In this document: positions 25,223 to 33,774 of the stretch, piece by piece
How positions within the stretch are numbered: the first letter of the stretch is position 1
Layout: each line of letters begins with the position of its first letter
From: CALDTK01 sp965215215
GTDB taxonomy: Bacteria; Bacteroidota; Bacteroidia; Chitinophagales; Saprospiraceae
Direction: 5' to 3'
Assembly: GCA_965215215.1 (NCBI GenBank)
Contig: OZ244043.1
Span: 620,001 to 684,000, forward strand
Length of the DNA stretch: 64,000 bases
Made by a program: the position numbers and the translations under genes
The notes under the pieces: generated by a model
Database searches by the model: none
What the model was told of the DNA's origin: nothing
The model's input: the letters and a program-made list of their open reading frames with translations, nothing else

Positions 25223-25934
25223 AGGCTTGCAATCTGACCAGGCCCTCGAGTACGAGTGAGGGTCGGTAAAGCACCGCGTCGGGCAAACGGGGGCGCAAAA
25301 ATGGAGCATCTCCACCACATAGGAGGAGTCGTCCGTTCGGGTAGGTAGCTCGGAACGTTCGGATCCACCCCCGCAGCTCGAGCAGCGCGCCGGTGAGCGC
25401 CCCCGCCTGCAGGGCCGAGGTGGTGGAGGTGCCGACGGTCGTCTCGGGCCAAGCCCGGGCTACCCGCGGCAACTTGCCCGTAAACGTCGCCATCGCCGCG
25501 AGGCGCATGTCGAGTCCGGGCGCGATACTCCCCCCGAGGTAAACCCCGCCGGCCGTTACCCACTCGCAGGTGAGGCAGGTTCCGGCGTCTATGACGAGGC
25601 AGTCGCACGCTGGGTATATCGCTGCGGCACCCACCGCCGCTGCCAGTCGGTCGGCACCGAGCGTGTCCGGCGTGGCGTACGCGAGCTCGAGCGGGGCCGG
25701 GCTGTCTCCCCGCGGCACGTACACCGGACCGCGCTCGCCGAGCACGCGGAGCCACTCCGAATCGTCGGTCCCGGTGCTCAGCAACACGTAACCCTCGGCG
25801 TCTTGCCCGGATAGCCACGCCAGCGCCGCGGCGGCTCGCGAACGGGGGTAGGTATGGATCTCGCACAGGGCCTCCCCCTCGAAGCAGGCCAGTTTCAGGC
25901 GCGTGTTGCCCAGGTCGAGCGCGTAGCGGGGCAC
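25203..25934 (-). CDS. coaX: Type III pantothenate kinase
   Basis: First step of coenzyme A synthesis: phosphorylation of pantothenate. The 243-residue protein starts at GTG 25934 with the ASKHA phosphate-1 motif LDLGNTRLKLA. Further landmarks are the GADRLAAAVGA substrate-binding block, the DAGTCLTCEWV phosphate-2 strand, GGSIAPGLDMR and LLLCGGDAPFL. Type III enzymes are typical for Bacteroidota. The gene begins 3 bp after the purH stop codon and overlaps the outer-membrane protein gene, forming a compact leftward set. Confidence 0.92.
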   Translation of the reverse strand: MPRYALDLGNTRLKLACFEGEALCEIHTYPRSRAAAALAWLSGQDAEGYVLLSTGTDDSEWLRVLGERGPVYVPRGDSPAPLELAYATPDTLGADRLAAAVGAAAIYPACDCLVIDAGTCLTCEWVTAGGVYLGGSIAPGLDMRLAAMATFTGKLPRVARAWPETTVGTSTTSALQAGALTGALLELRGWIRTFRATYPNGRLLLCGGDAPFLRPRLPDAVLYRPSLVLEGLVRLQAYAAPKT

Positions 25935-25937
25935 GGG

Positions 25938-27500
25938 CTAGTGCTTGAAGCTTCGCACGCCGGTTTTCACCATCGACACCCCCAGTCTATTCGCAGCATC
26001 GACGCTTTCCTGGTCTTTGATCGATCCCCCCGGTTGGATAACCGCGACGATCCCCGCCTCCGCGGCGATCTCCACGCAGTCCGGGAAGGGGAAAAAAGCG
26101 TCCGACGCCATCACGGCCCCCCGCAGATCGAACCCGAAGCTCCGCGCTTTCTCGATGGCCTGGCGCAGGGCATCCACCCGGCTGGTTTGGCCGCAGCCCA
26201 TGCTCAGCAGCTGCCGGTCGCGCACCAGTGCCACCGTGTTGCTCTTTAGGTGCTTCGCGCACACCGCCGCGAAGAGGAGGTCGGCCATCTGCTCGGTCGT
26301 CGGCGAGGTCTCCGTCATCACCTCGATGTCGTCGCCGGTTACCCGCTTGAGGTCGGTATCCTGTTGCAGTACGCCGCCCAGCATGCTCTTAAACTGGAGG
26401 GCCGGCCGCCCGAGCGTGTGCACGTCTAGTAAAATGCGGTTCTTTTTCTTGCGTAAAACCTCCAGCGCGCTTTCGCTAAAACCCGGGGCGAGTACCACCT
26501 CGCAGAAGAGTTTGCCCACCTCGCGTGCGGTGGCCCCGTCGAGCTCCCGGTTGAAGACGAGCACCCCGCCGAAGGCCGAAACCGGATCGGCGGCCAGCGC
26601 GGCGGTCCAGGCCTCGAGCAGGGTGGCCCGCGTCGCCGTGCCGCAGGCGTTGGTGTGTTTGAGCACGGCGGCCGTCGGCTCCGCGTTGGCGAATTCGGCC
26701 ATCAGGCCGAGCGCCGCATCGATGTCCACGAGGTTGTTGTAGGAGATCCCCTTGCCGTGCAGCTGCTCGAACTGCTCGCTCAGGTCCCCGTAAAAGATCG
26801 CCCGCTGGTGTGGGTTCTCGCCGTAACGGAGGGCGTTGGGCGGCGCGGCCCGAGCGCTCCAGGCCGCGTCCTCGGCCGGCGGGGTCACCCGCACGGCGTC
26901 CTCCCCGGCCGTGCCGTCGAAGTAGGCGAAGATGGCGGCGTCGTAGCGGGCGCTCTCGGCGAACGCCGTGCGGGCGAGCGAGCGGCGCTGGTCGAGGCTC
27001 AAGCGCCCTTCCCCCGAAAGCAGCATGTCCACTACCCCCGGGTAACTCTCCTTACTAGGTACCACGGCCACGTCGCGGTAGTTCTTGGCGGCCGCCCGGA
27101 TCAGGCTGATGCCGCCGATGTCGATCTTCTCGATGATCGTGCGCTCGTCGGAGGTGTCGGCCACCGTTTGCTCGAAGGGGTAGAGGTCGACGACCACCAG
27201 GTCGATTTGCGGAAGCGCGTGCTCCTCCAGCTCCGCGAGGTGACCGGGCTCGCGGCGCGCGAGGATGCCCCCGAACACGGCGGGATGCAGGGTCTTGACG
27301 CGGCCGTCGAGGATACTCGGGTAGCCGGTGAGCGATTCGACGGCCGTAACCTCGTAGCCGAGCCGCTCGATGTGCGTCTGCGTGCCGCCGGTGCTGTAGA
27401 GCTTGGTGCCGTTGGCGGCGAGTACCTTGAGGAGGGGTTCGAGGCCTCGTTTGTCGTAAACCGAGATCAGGGCCGAACCAATCGGAAGAGTTTCCTGCAT
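25938..27500 (-). CDS. purH: Bifunctional AICAR transformylase/IMP cyclohydrolase
   Basis: Catalyses the last two steps of IMP synthesis. Start at ATG 27500 (MQETLPIGSALISVYDKRGL); the longer frame upstream is antisense to murF. The 520 residues comprise the N-terminal IMP cyclohydrolase/MGS-like domain (TGGTQTHIERLGYEV, GRVKTLHPAVFGGIL) and the C-terminal transformylase (NPHQRAIFYGD, LKHTNACGTA with the catalytic Lys-His, SDAFFPFPDCVEIAAEAGI). It is divergent from murF-alr with only 54 bp between start codons. Confidence 0.97.
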   Translation of the reverse strand: MQETLPIGSALISVYDKRGLEPLLKVLAANGTKLYSTGGTQTHIERLGYEVTAVESLTGYPSILDGRVKTLHPAVFGGILARREPGHLAELEEHALPQIDLVVVDLYPFEQTVADTSDERTIIEKIDIGGISLIRAAAKNYRDVAVVPSKESYPGVVDMLLSGEGRLSLDQRRSLARTAFAESARYDAAIFAYFDGTAGEDAVRVTPPAEDAAWSARAAPPNALRYGENPHQRAIFYGDLSEQFEQLHGKGISYNNLVDIDAALGLMAEFANAEPTAAVLKHTNACGTATRATLLEAWTAALAADPVSAFGGVLVFNRELDGATAREVGKLFCEVVLAPGFSESALEVLRKKKNRILLDVHTLGRPALQFKSMLGGVLQQDTDLKRVTGDDIEVMTETSPTTEQMADLLFAAVCAKHLKSNTVALVRDRQLLSMGCGQTSRVDALRQAIEKARSFGFDLRGAVMASDAFFPFPDCVEIAAEAGIVAVIQPGGSIKDQESVDAANRLGVSMVKTGVRSFKH

Positions 27501-27540
27501 GGGCGGCAAGATGGCATGCCCAAACCCAGATCTACTATTC

Positions 27541-27548
27541 CACCTTTG
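27541..27548 (+). promoter_or_regulatory. -7-like box (CACCTTTG) before murF-alr
   Basis: CACCTTTG matches TAnnTTTG except for its first base and lies 6 nt before the preferred GTG start at 27555. Confidence 0.35.
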
Positions 27549-27554
27549 CGCACC

Positions 27555-30017
27555 GTGTACACACTCACCGAAATCGCCGATCTGGTCGGCGGCGACCTCG
27601 TCGGGCAGCGGCTCGAGGAGCCCATCCGCCACTGGGCGTTCGACTCCCGACTGCCCTTCCCCAACGAAGGGAGCTGTTTCCTGGCCCTCGAGGGTCCGGT
27701 GCGTTCCGGCGGCGACTTCGTGCAGCAGGCCCACCGGCGCGGGGCCAAGCTGTTTTGCGTGAGCGAGCTCGAGGACCGCAACCGCTTCGACGACTCCGGG
27801 TACCTCGTGGTCGACGACGTACTGGCCAGCGTGCAGGCACTCGCCACGGTACACCGCGAACGGTTCGAGGGTACCGTGGTGGGCATCACCGGTTCCAACG
27901 GCAAGACCATCGTCAAGGAGTGGCTCCACACCCTGCTCGGCGGCGCGCAGGCGGGCGTATACCGCAGTCCGGGTTCCTTCAACTCCCAGCTCGGCGTGGC
28001 GCTGAGCGTGCTCCAAATTCCGGCTTCCGCCAAAACGGCGGTCATCGAAGCGGGCATCTCCCGCAGCGGGGAGATGAATCGGTTGGCCCAGATGCTCCGG
28101 CCGAACCTCGGTATCCTCACCAACTTGGGCGGGGCACACGACGCGGGCTTCTCGGACCGGGAGCACAAGCTCCGCGAGAAGCTCGCCCTGTTCGCCGGCG
28201 CCGAGGCCGTTGTCTTCCCCGCGGACCAGGAGGGCCTCACCGCGTCCGTGAGCGCGGCCTGTCCGCGGGCCAAGCTACTGGCCTGGACGGCGGAGGGCGC
28301 GCTCGACGCCCCGGACGGCGTGGGGGTCCGCTACGGGAGCGGGGAGTTCGAGTTCGCCACCCACCGCCTCCCGCTCCCCTACCCCGACGCCGCCTCGCGG
28401 CAGAACCTCACCAACGCGGCGCTGGCGGCGAGCTACCTCGGTGCGGACGCCGCGCTGCTCGCCGAGCGCGTCGGGCGGCTCGGGCGGCCCGACCTCCGGC
28501 TCACGCTCTCGCCCGGGCGCGACGGGAGCCTGATCGTGGACGATACCTACAACGCGGACCTGGAGGGTTTCGACGCGGCCATCGACTTCTTCACGCAGCA
28601 CTGTCCGCCCGATGCGCCGACCCTGCTCGTCCTCGGTCCGATCCTCGAAACCGGTCTGGAGATCCACGAGTTGCAACACGCCGTGAGCGAGCGTATCGGG
28701 CGGGCCGGCTTCGAACGCGTGTGGACGGTGGGCAACGAGTTGAGCGGACTCGACAGTTACCTCGGCCCGGACGTTACGCTGCGCCACTACGACGAAGGGG
28801 CGCAACTCCTGCGGGCGATCGACCTGGCCGACGTGGGCGGGACCGCCGTGCTCGTGAAGGGTCCGCGGCGCTACGCCCTCGACCGGGTATCGATGCGGCT
28901 CCGCGACCGGAGCCACGACGTACGACTCGAGATCGACCTCTCGACGCTCGCCGATAACCTCGCGCAGTTCAGGCGCCGCCTCAAGCCCGAAACCAAGATC
29001 TGCGTGATGGCGAAGGCCTCGGCCTACGGTAGCGGCTCGCGCGAACTCGCCCGCTGGCTCGCGGACCGGGGGGTCGACTACCTCGCCGTGGCCTACCTCG
29101 ACGAAGCGGTCGAGCTGCGTGGGGTAGGCTGTAGCCTACCCATAATCGTGGCCAACGCCACCCAGGAGCACTACCAGCTTCTCCGTACCCACGAGCTCGA
29201 ACCCGAGATCACGACCATCGAGCAGCTGCGCACCCTGGGTCCAGCCCGCGGGGAGGCCGAGCCGCCGCTCCCGATCCACCTGAAGCTCGACACCGGCATG
29301 CACCGCCTCGGCTTCGACGTCACCGCCCCCGACGCCCCCGCCTTCACCGAGTTGCTCGGGGAGCTCGGCACGGGGGCTTACCGCGTGATCAGCGTGTTCA
29401 GTCACCTGAGTGCAGCCGACCGGAGCGATCCGGAGGCCGAGGCCTTTACCGACCGGCAGGCGGAACGGTTTCGGGCGGCGGCGCTGCGCGTCGAGACGGC
29501 GGTGGGCTACCGCCTGCAGTGGCACATCGCCAACAGCGCCGGGGCGTGGCGGCGCGCGGGACTGCAGTTCGACATGGTGCGCCTGGGCATCGGCCTCTAC
29601 GGGCTCGGCCTGGAAGCCGCCGAGCTGCAACCGGTGCACCGGCTCGTGGCCCAGCTGGTGCAAATCCGGGAGGTGGCGGCCGGGGAGGTGGTCGGGTACG
29701 ACCTCGGTGGGCGCGCCGACCGCGCGCGCCGCATCGGGATCGTCAACATCGGGTACGCCGACGGCTTGCGCCGGCAGGCCGGGAACGGCGCCTACCGGCT
29801 CGGCGTGCGTGGACGACTACTACCCACTGTGGGTAATATTTGCATGGACTTTTGCATGGTCGACCTGAGCGACGCACCGCTCGCGAGCTTGGGCGACGAA
29901 GTGGAGGTATTCGGTGCCCTACAGCCCGCCGGGGCGCTCGCCGCTTGCTACGGCACGATACCCTACGAGGTATTCACGGGAGTCGGTCAGCGCGTCCGCC
30001 GGGTATACTACCGCTAA
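27555..30017 (+). CDS. Fused MurF ligase / alanine racemase
   Basis: Bifunctional cell-wall enzyme. Residues 1-about 450 are a MurF-type ligase with P-loop GITGSNGKTIVKEW and the DDTYNADLEGFDAAI block, which would add D-Ala-D-Ala to the UDP-muramyl tripeptide. Residues about 455-820 are a PLP alanine racemase with the lysine motif KASAYGSGSRELA (usually KANAYGHG), the LDTGMHRLGF block and GNICMDFCMVDL. The fusion is typical of Bacteroidota. GTG 27555 (VYTLTEIADLVGG) is preferred over ATG 27516, because the extra 13 residues are basic and unlike the family start. 13-mer copy at 28024-28036. Confidence 0.93.
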   Translation: MYTLTEIADLVGGDLVGQRLEEPIRHWAFDSRLPFPNEGSCFLALEGPVRSGGDFVQQAHRRGAKLFCVSELEDRNRFDDSGYLVVDDVLASVQALATVHRERFEGTVVGITGSNGKTIVKEWLHTLLGGAQAGVYRSPGSFNSQLGVALSVLQIPASAKTAVIEAGISRSGEMNRLAQMLRPNLGILTNLGGAHDAGFSDREHKLREKLALFAGAEAVVFPADQEGLTASVSAACPRAKLLAWTAEGALDAPDGVGVRYGSGEFEFATHRLPLPYPDAASRQNLTNAALAASYLGADAALLAERVGRLGRPDLRLTLSPGRDGSLIVDDTYNADLEGFDAAIDFFTQHCPPDAPTLLVLGPILETGLEIHELQHAVSERIGRAGFERVWTVGNELSGLDSYLGPDVTLRHYDEGAQLLRAIDLADVGGTAVLVKGPRRYALDRVSMRLRDRSHDVRLEIDLSTLADNLAQFRRRLKPETKICVMAKASAYGSGSRELARWLADRGVDYLAVAYLDEAVELRGVGCSLPIIVANATQEHYQLLRTHELEPEITTIEQLRTLGPARGEAEPPLPIHLKLDTGMHRLGFDVTAPDAPAFTELLGELGTGAYRVISVFSHLSAADRSDPEAEAFTDRQAERFRAAALRVETAVGYRLQWHIANSAGAWRRAGLQFDMVRLGIGLYGLGLEAAELQPVHRLVAQLVQIREVAAGEVVGYDLGGRADRARRIGIVNIGYADGLRRQAGNGAYRLGVRGRLLPTVGNICMDFCMVDLSDAPLASLGDEVEVFGALQPAGALAACYGTIPYEVFTGVGQRVRRVYYR

Positions 30018-30091
30018 CCGGGGGGTAAACAATAAGGACTATTATCGCACCGCTTTACGGGCGGCCTACTCGGCATCCTCCCGAAAATTAG

Positions 30092-30104
30092 GTTTTAGCG
30101 AAAG
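30092..30104 (-). repeat. Copy of recurrent 13-mer CTTNCGNNAAAAC (intergenic)
   Basis: Minus strand CTTTCGCTAAAAC, in the 100-bp gap between murF-alr and the first prolyl isomerase gene. Confidence 0.7.
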
Positions 30105-30117
30105 CGAATTAGAGACT

Positions 30118-32121
30118 ATGCGCACTATAATTTACCTCGGGGCCCTCGCGCTCGGCCTCCCCTCCCCGCTGCAGGCGCAGGCGACCACCGACGCGACCGG
30201 CGGCGCGGACCCGGTGCTTTTCAGCGTGGACGATACGCCCGTTCACGTGAGCGAGTTCGATTACATCTACGCCAAGACGAACGGGGACTCGGCGGACTAC
30301 TCCAAGTCCTCGCTCGAGGAGTACCTCGAGCTGTACCGACGCTTCAAGCTAAAAGTAGCCGCGGCGCGCCAGATGGGGCTCGATACGGTACCCGCCCTGC
30401 AGCAGGAGCTCGAGGGCTACCGCCGGCAGCTGGCCGACAGCTACCTCGTGGACCAGGACGTGACCGAGCCGCTCGCCAGGGAGCTCTACGACCGGAACCA
30501 GCGGGACGTACGCGTGGAGTATATCACGGTAACCATGCCCGGTCAGGCACTGGACACTACCGCCGGCTACCAGCTAATGGACACCGCCCGTCAGTTGCTC
30601 GTGGCCGGGCAGCCGGTGGACACGGTGGTCGCCTTCCTCAAGCGCGACACCCTGGCCCAGGGCAACGGTGGCGACATCGGTTTCGTGGCCGCGCCACTGC
30701 CGCCCGGGCTCTATGACCTGGAGACCGCTATCTTCGAGACGCCGACCGGGGAGGTGAGTCGAATCATCCGCACGGAAAACACCTACCACGTGATCAAGCC
30801 CGTCGAGGAGCGAGCGGCCCGCGGGGAGATCGAGGCGGCGCACATCTTCGTGCGCAAACCGAATCCCGAAGACCCGGAGGCCGTGATGAAGCTGGCCACC
30901 GCACGCAAGCGCATCGACAGCATCTACGTAGCGCTACAAACCGGTGGCGATTTCGAGAAGATCGCGACGGCGACGAGCGAGGACACCCGGTCGGCGCCCC
31001 GCGGCGGCTACGTAGGTTTCTTCGGCATCAACCGCTACGAGCCCGCCTTCGAGAACGCCGCCTTCGGGATCGAGCAGGACAGCACCTACGCCGCGCCGGT
31101 GGAGACGAACGTCGGCTTCCACATTATCCGCAAGCTGAGCGCGCGGGAGCAACCGACCTGGGAGGTGGCCAAACCCGATCTGATGGAGCGGGTAAAGCGC
31201 ATGCCCCGCTTCGAGGAGATGCGGCGGCGAGCCGCCGCTCGGCTTCGCGCCGAGAACGGATTCGAGCAGGACGAGGCCGCTTTGGAGCGTTTTGCGGGAG
31301 CGCTGCCGGACACCTTTACCAGCTACCGTTGGGTACCCGCGGAAGAGGGGCAGCCCGCCACCTTGTTCGAACTCGGCGGAGCGGCCACGACGACCGCCGA
31401 CCTCAACGCGTACCTCACGAAGAACGCGAGTCAGCGTACCCGCCTGGCCGGCACCATGCCGCCGGATCAGATCTTCGATCAGCTCTACGGCGATTTCTTG
31501 CTCGAGAAAACCACCGCCTTCGGAGAGGATCAGCTGGAGGAGGATAATGCGGCCTTCCGGAATTTGATGCGGGAGTACCGGGAGGGGATCCTGTTGTTCG
31601 AGGCCACCAAGCAGAGCGTTTGGGACAAAGCCGGGCTCGATACCGCCGGACTCGAAGCGTACTTCGCCGAGCACCGCGAGGACTACGTTTGGGGCGAGCG
31701 CGTGGTCGTGGACGAGTATACCTTCAGCGCTACGGACAGCGCGGACTTGGCCGCTACCCTCCCGAAGTTCGCGAAAAAGCGCACTCCCGAGGAGGTGCTG
31801 GCGAAGTACAACGCGACGGATTCGGCACGCGTGACGCACGCGCGGAAGACGCTGGAGCGGGGTCGCGACGAAGCCGTCGACGCACTCAAATGGCGCAAAG
31901 GGGAAGCTACGGCCGCCGTGCCCGCCCCCGGGGAGGAGGGCAAGGTGCGCATCGTGATCGTGCGCGAGAAGTTGGCCCCGAGTCCGAAGGAGCTCTCGGA
32001 AGCGCGGGGTTACGTGATCGCCGATTACCAGGACGAGCTCGAGCGCCGGTGGGTGGAGCGGTTGGGCGAAGACCACGAGGTGGAAACCAACCAGGCGGCG
32101 TTCGACGCGCTGGTGCGTTAG
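30118..32121 (+). CDS. Periplasmic peptidyl-prolyl isomerase (parvulin/PpiC-type), long form
   Basis: 667 residues from ATG 30118, which gives a signal peptide (TIIYLGALALGLPSPLQAQ). Two parvulin-like regions can be seen: VEYITVTMPGQ to GEVSRIIRTENTYHVIKPVE (about 125-240) and AAHIFVRKPNPEDPEA to PVETNVGFHIIRKL (about 240-350), the second ending in the typical GFHII. A long C-terminal helical region follows. Proteins of this kind chaperone outer-membrane proteins. The gene is followed by a SurA-like gene 29 bp downstream, an arrangement I recall as common in Bacteroidota. Confidence 0.85.
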   Translation: MRTIIYLGALALGLPSPLQAQATTDATGGADPVLFSVDDTPVHVSEFDYIYAKTNGDSADYSKSSLEEYLELYRRFKLKVAAARQMGLDTVPALQQELEGYRRQLADSYLVDQDVTEPLARELYDRNQRDVRVEYITVTMPGQALDTTAGYQLMDTARQLLVAGQPVDTVVAFLKRDTLAQGNGGDIGFVAAPLPPGLYDLETAIFETPTGEVSRIIRTENTYHVIKPVEERAARGEIEAAHIFVRKPNPEDPEAVMKLATARKRIDSIYVALQTGGDFEKIATATSEDTRSAPRGGYVGFFGINRYEPAFENAAFGIEQDSTYAAPVETNVGFHIIRKLSAREQPTWEVAKPDLMERVKRMPRFEEMRRRAAARLRAENGFEQDEAALERFAGALPDTFTSYRWVPAEEGQPATLFELGGAATTTADLNAYLTKNASQRTRLAGTMPPDQIFDQLYGDFLLEKTTAFGEDQLEEDNAAFRNLMREYREGILLFEATKQSVWDKAGLDTAGLEAYFAEHREDYVWGERVVVDEYTFSATDSADLAATLPKFAKKRTPEEVLAKYNATDSARVTHARKTLERGRDEAVDALKWRKGEATAAVPAPGEEGKVRIVIVREKLAPSPKELSEARGYVIADYQDELERRWVERLGEDHEVETNQAAFDALVR

Positions 32122-32137
32122 GGTAAGGGCCAGTACT

Positions 32138-32145
32138 TAAGTTTG
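32138..32145 (+). promoter_or_regulatory. -7 box (TAAGTTTG) before SurA-like gene
   Basis: TAAGTTTG fully matches TAnnTTTG and ends 5 nt before ATG 32151. It could give the second isomerase gene its own leaderless transcript. Confidence 0.45.
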
Positions 32146-32150
32146 TGTAT

Positions 32151-33527
32151 ATGTTGAGAGGATCCGTGGCCGCACTTCTGACGTGCCTGCTTTACGTCGG
32201 CGTTGGATCGGCGCAGAAACCGATGGTCGTAGACCGGGTGGTCGCCACCGTGGGCGGCGAGCTGCTCCTGCTCAGCGAGCTCGAAGAGCAGCTTTCGCTG
32301 ATGGCCACGCAGGAGAAGCAGGCGATTACGCCCGCGGCGAGGTGTAACGTGTTGGAGCAGCTGCTTACCTCGAAGCTGCTGGTCAACCAGGCCGAGCTCG
32401 ATAGCATCGAGGTTTCCGACGAGGAGCTCGAGTCACAACTCGACCTGCGCTTCGAGCGCATCCTCGGGCTGATGAACAACGACCTCAAGCAGTTCGAGGA
32501 GTACTACGGGCAAACGGTACCGGAGGTGAAGGCGCAGTTTCGCGAGGATTTGCGCAACCAGCTACTCGCCGAGCGGATGCGGGCACAGATCGTCGACAAC
32601 GCGAAGATCACGCCTTCGGAGGTGCGTACCTTCTTCGAGTCCATCCCGCGCGATAGTCTCCCCTACTTCAACAGCGAGGTCGAGATCCGGGAGCTGGTGT
32701 ACCGGCCGAAGGTGAACGAGGAGCAGAAAGCACTGGCGCGGTCGCGGATCGATACCATTCACGCCCGACTGCTCGCGGGCACGCTCGATTTCGAGGAGGC
32801 GGCCCGCAAGCAGTCCGACGATCCCGGTAGCGCGCGTTCGGGCGGTGATCTGGGTTGGGCGCCGCGGGGGACGTTCGTGCCCGAGTTCGAGGCCGCCGCC
32901 TACCGGCTCGACGTGAACGAGATCAGCGAGGTGGTCGAGTCGCCCTTCGGCTTTCACGTGATCCAATTGTTGGAGCGTCGCGGTAACCGGGTGCACACGC
33001 GCCACATCCTCATCAAACCCGATATTACGAGCGACGATTTAGCGCTGGCGCAGCACAACCTCGACAGCGTTCGTTTGGAGATCCTGCGGGACAGTCTGCT
33101 TTTCCGCGAGGCGGTAAGGCTGAATGGCGACGAGAAAAGCCAGAGCTACGCGGATGGTGGTCGGGTAAAAAACCCGCAGACGGGCAACGCCTTCTTCGAG
33201 ATCGCCGACCTCGATCCGATCGCCTTCTTCGCGATCGATACGCTGCAGGTGGGCGGGGTTACCGCACCGGTGGCCTTCGAGACGCCCGGGACGGGGGAGA
33301 CCTTTTACCGCATCTACCAGCTCGACAGTCGCTCGGTACCGCACACGGCGAGCTTGCGGTTGGATTACAACAAGATCCGCTCGGCGGCCGTGGACTCGAA
33401 GCGCAGCGAGATCCTCATCGAGTGGGTGGAGCAGCGCATCGGGGAAACTTTCGTGCAGATCGATCGGTCGTTGGTCCGGGATTGTGGCTTGGAGGAGCGT
33501 TGGTACGCTTCGACGGCTACGCCGTAA
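32151..33527 (+). CDS. SurA-like periplasmic peptidyl-prolyl isomerase
   Basis: 458 residues from ATG 32151; GTG 32145 is possible but lies inside the TAAGTTTG box. Signal peptide VAALLTCLLYVGVGSAQ. The order is SurA-like: N-terminal helical domain (VVDRVVATVGGELLLLSELE, LEQLLTSKLLVNQAELDSI), then parvulin domains with VEIRELVYRPKVNEEQKALA, DDPGSARSGGDLGWAPRGT, PFGFHVIQLLERRGNRVHTR and HILIKPDI. It would escort outer-membrane proteins across the periplasm. Convergent with the peptide transporter gene across a 247-bp gap. Confidence 0.87.
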   Translation: MLRGSVAALLTCLLYVGVGSAQKPMVVDRVVATVGGELLLLSELEEQLSLMATQEKQAITPAARCNVLEQLLTSKLLVNQAELDSIEVSDEELESQLDLRFERILGLMNNDLKQFEEYYGQTVPEVKAQFREDLRNQLLAERMRAQIVDNAKITPSEVRTFFESIPRDSLPYFNSEVEIRELVYRPKVNEEQKALARSRIDTIHARLLAGTLDFEEAARKQSDDPGSARSGGDLGWAPRGTFVPEFEAAAYRLDVNEISEVVESPFGFHVIQLLERRGNRVHTRHILIKPDITSDDLALAQHNLDSVRLEILRDSLLFREAVRLNGDEKSQSYADGGRVKNPQTGNAFFEIADLDPIAFFAIDTLQVGGVTAPVAFETPGTGETFYRIYQLDSRSVPHTASLRLDYNKIRSAAVDSKRSEILIEWVEQRIGETFVQIDRSLVRDCGLEERWYASTATP

Positions 33528-33774
33528 CGGGGGGGCTAGGTACCACCGCACCACCTCGTCGTTGTCGGAAGGGTGCCGAGAAGGGGTACGGGATCCGTAA
33601 GCGCCGTATACTTTGCCGGAGTGCCGGCCATTGTCCGAGCCAGTCACCGCCGAGTTCGGGTTGCTCTGCAGATGGCGATCGAGGCAGCCCGGCGTACCGG
33701 AAAAGATCTCCACTGTGGGGAGTCCCACGGCGCGGTCGCGAAGCAGACATTCACCTCCAAAGCGAGGCGAGCTC
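33528..33774. other. Gap between convergent genes
   Basis: About 250 bp with only a short GTGGG/CCCAC hairpin (33716-33729) that lacks a T-run. No supported gene. Confidence 0.4.

Noticed and set aside
26655..27554. Long N-terminal extension of the MurF-Alr frame
   Set aside because: It is antisense to purH; the ligase domain starts at GTG 27555.
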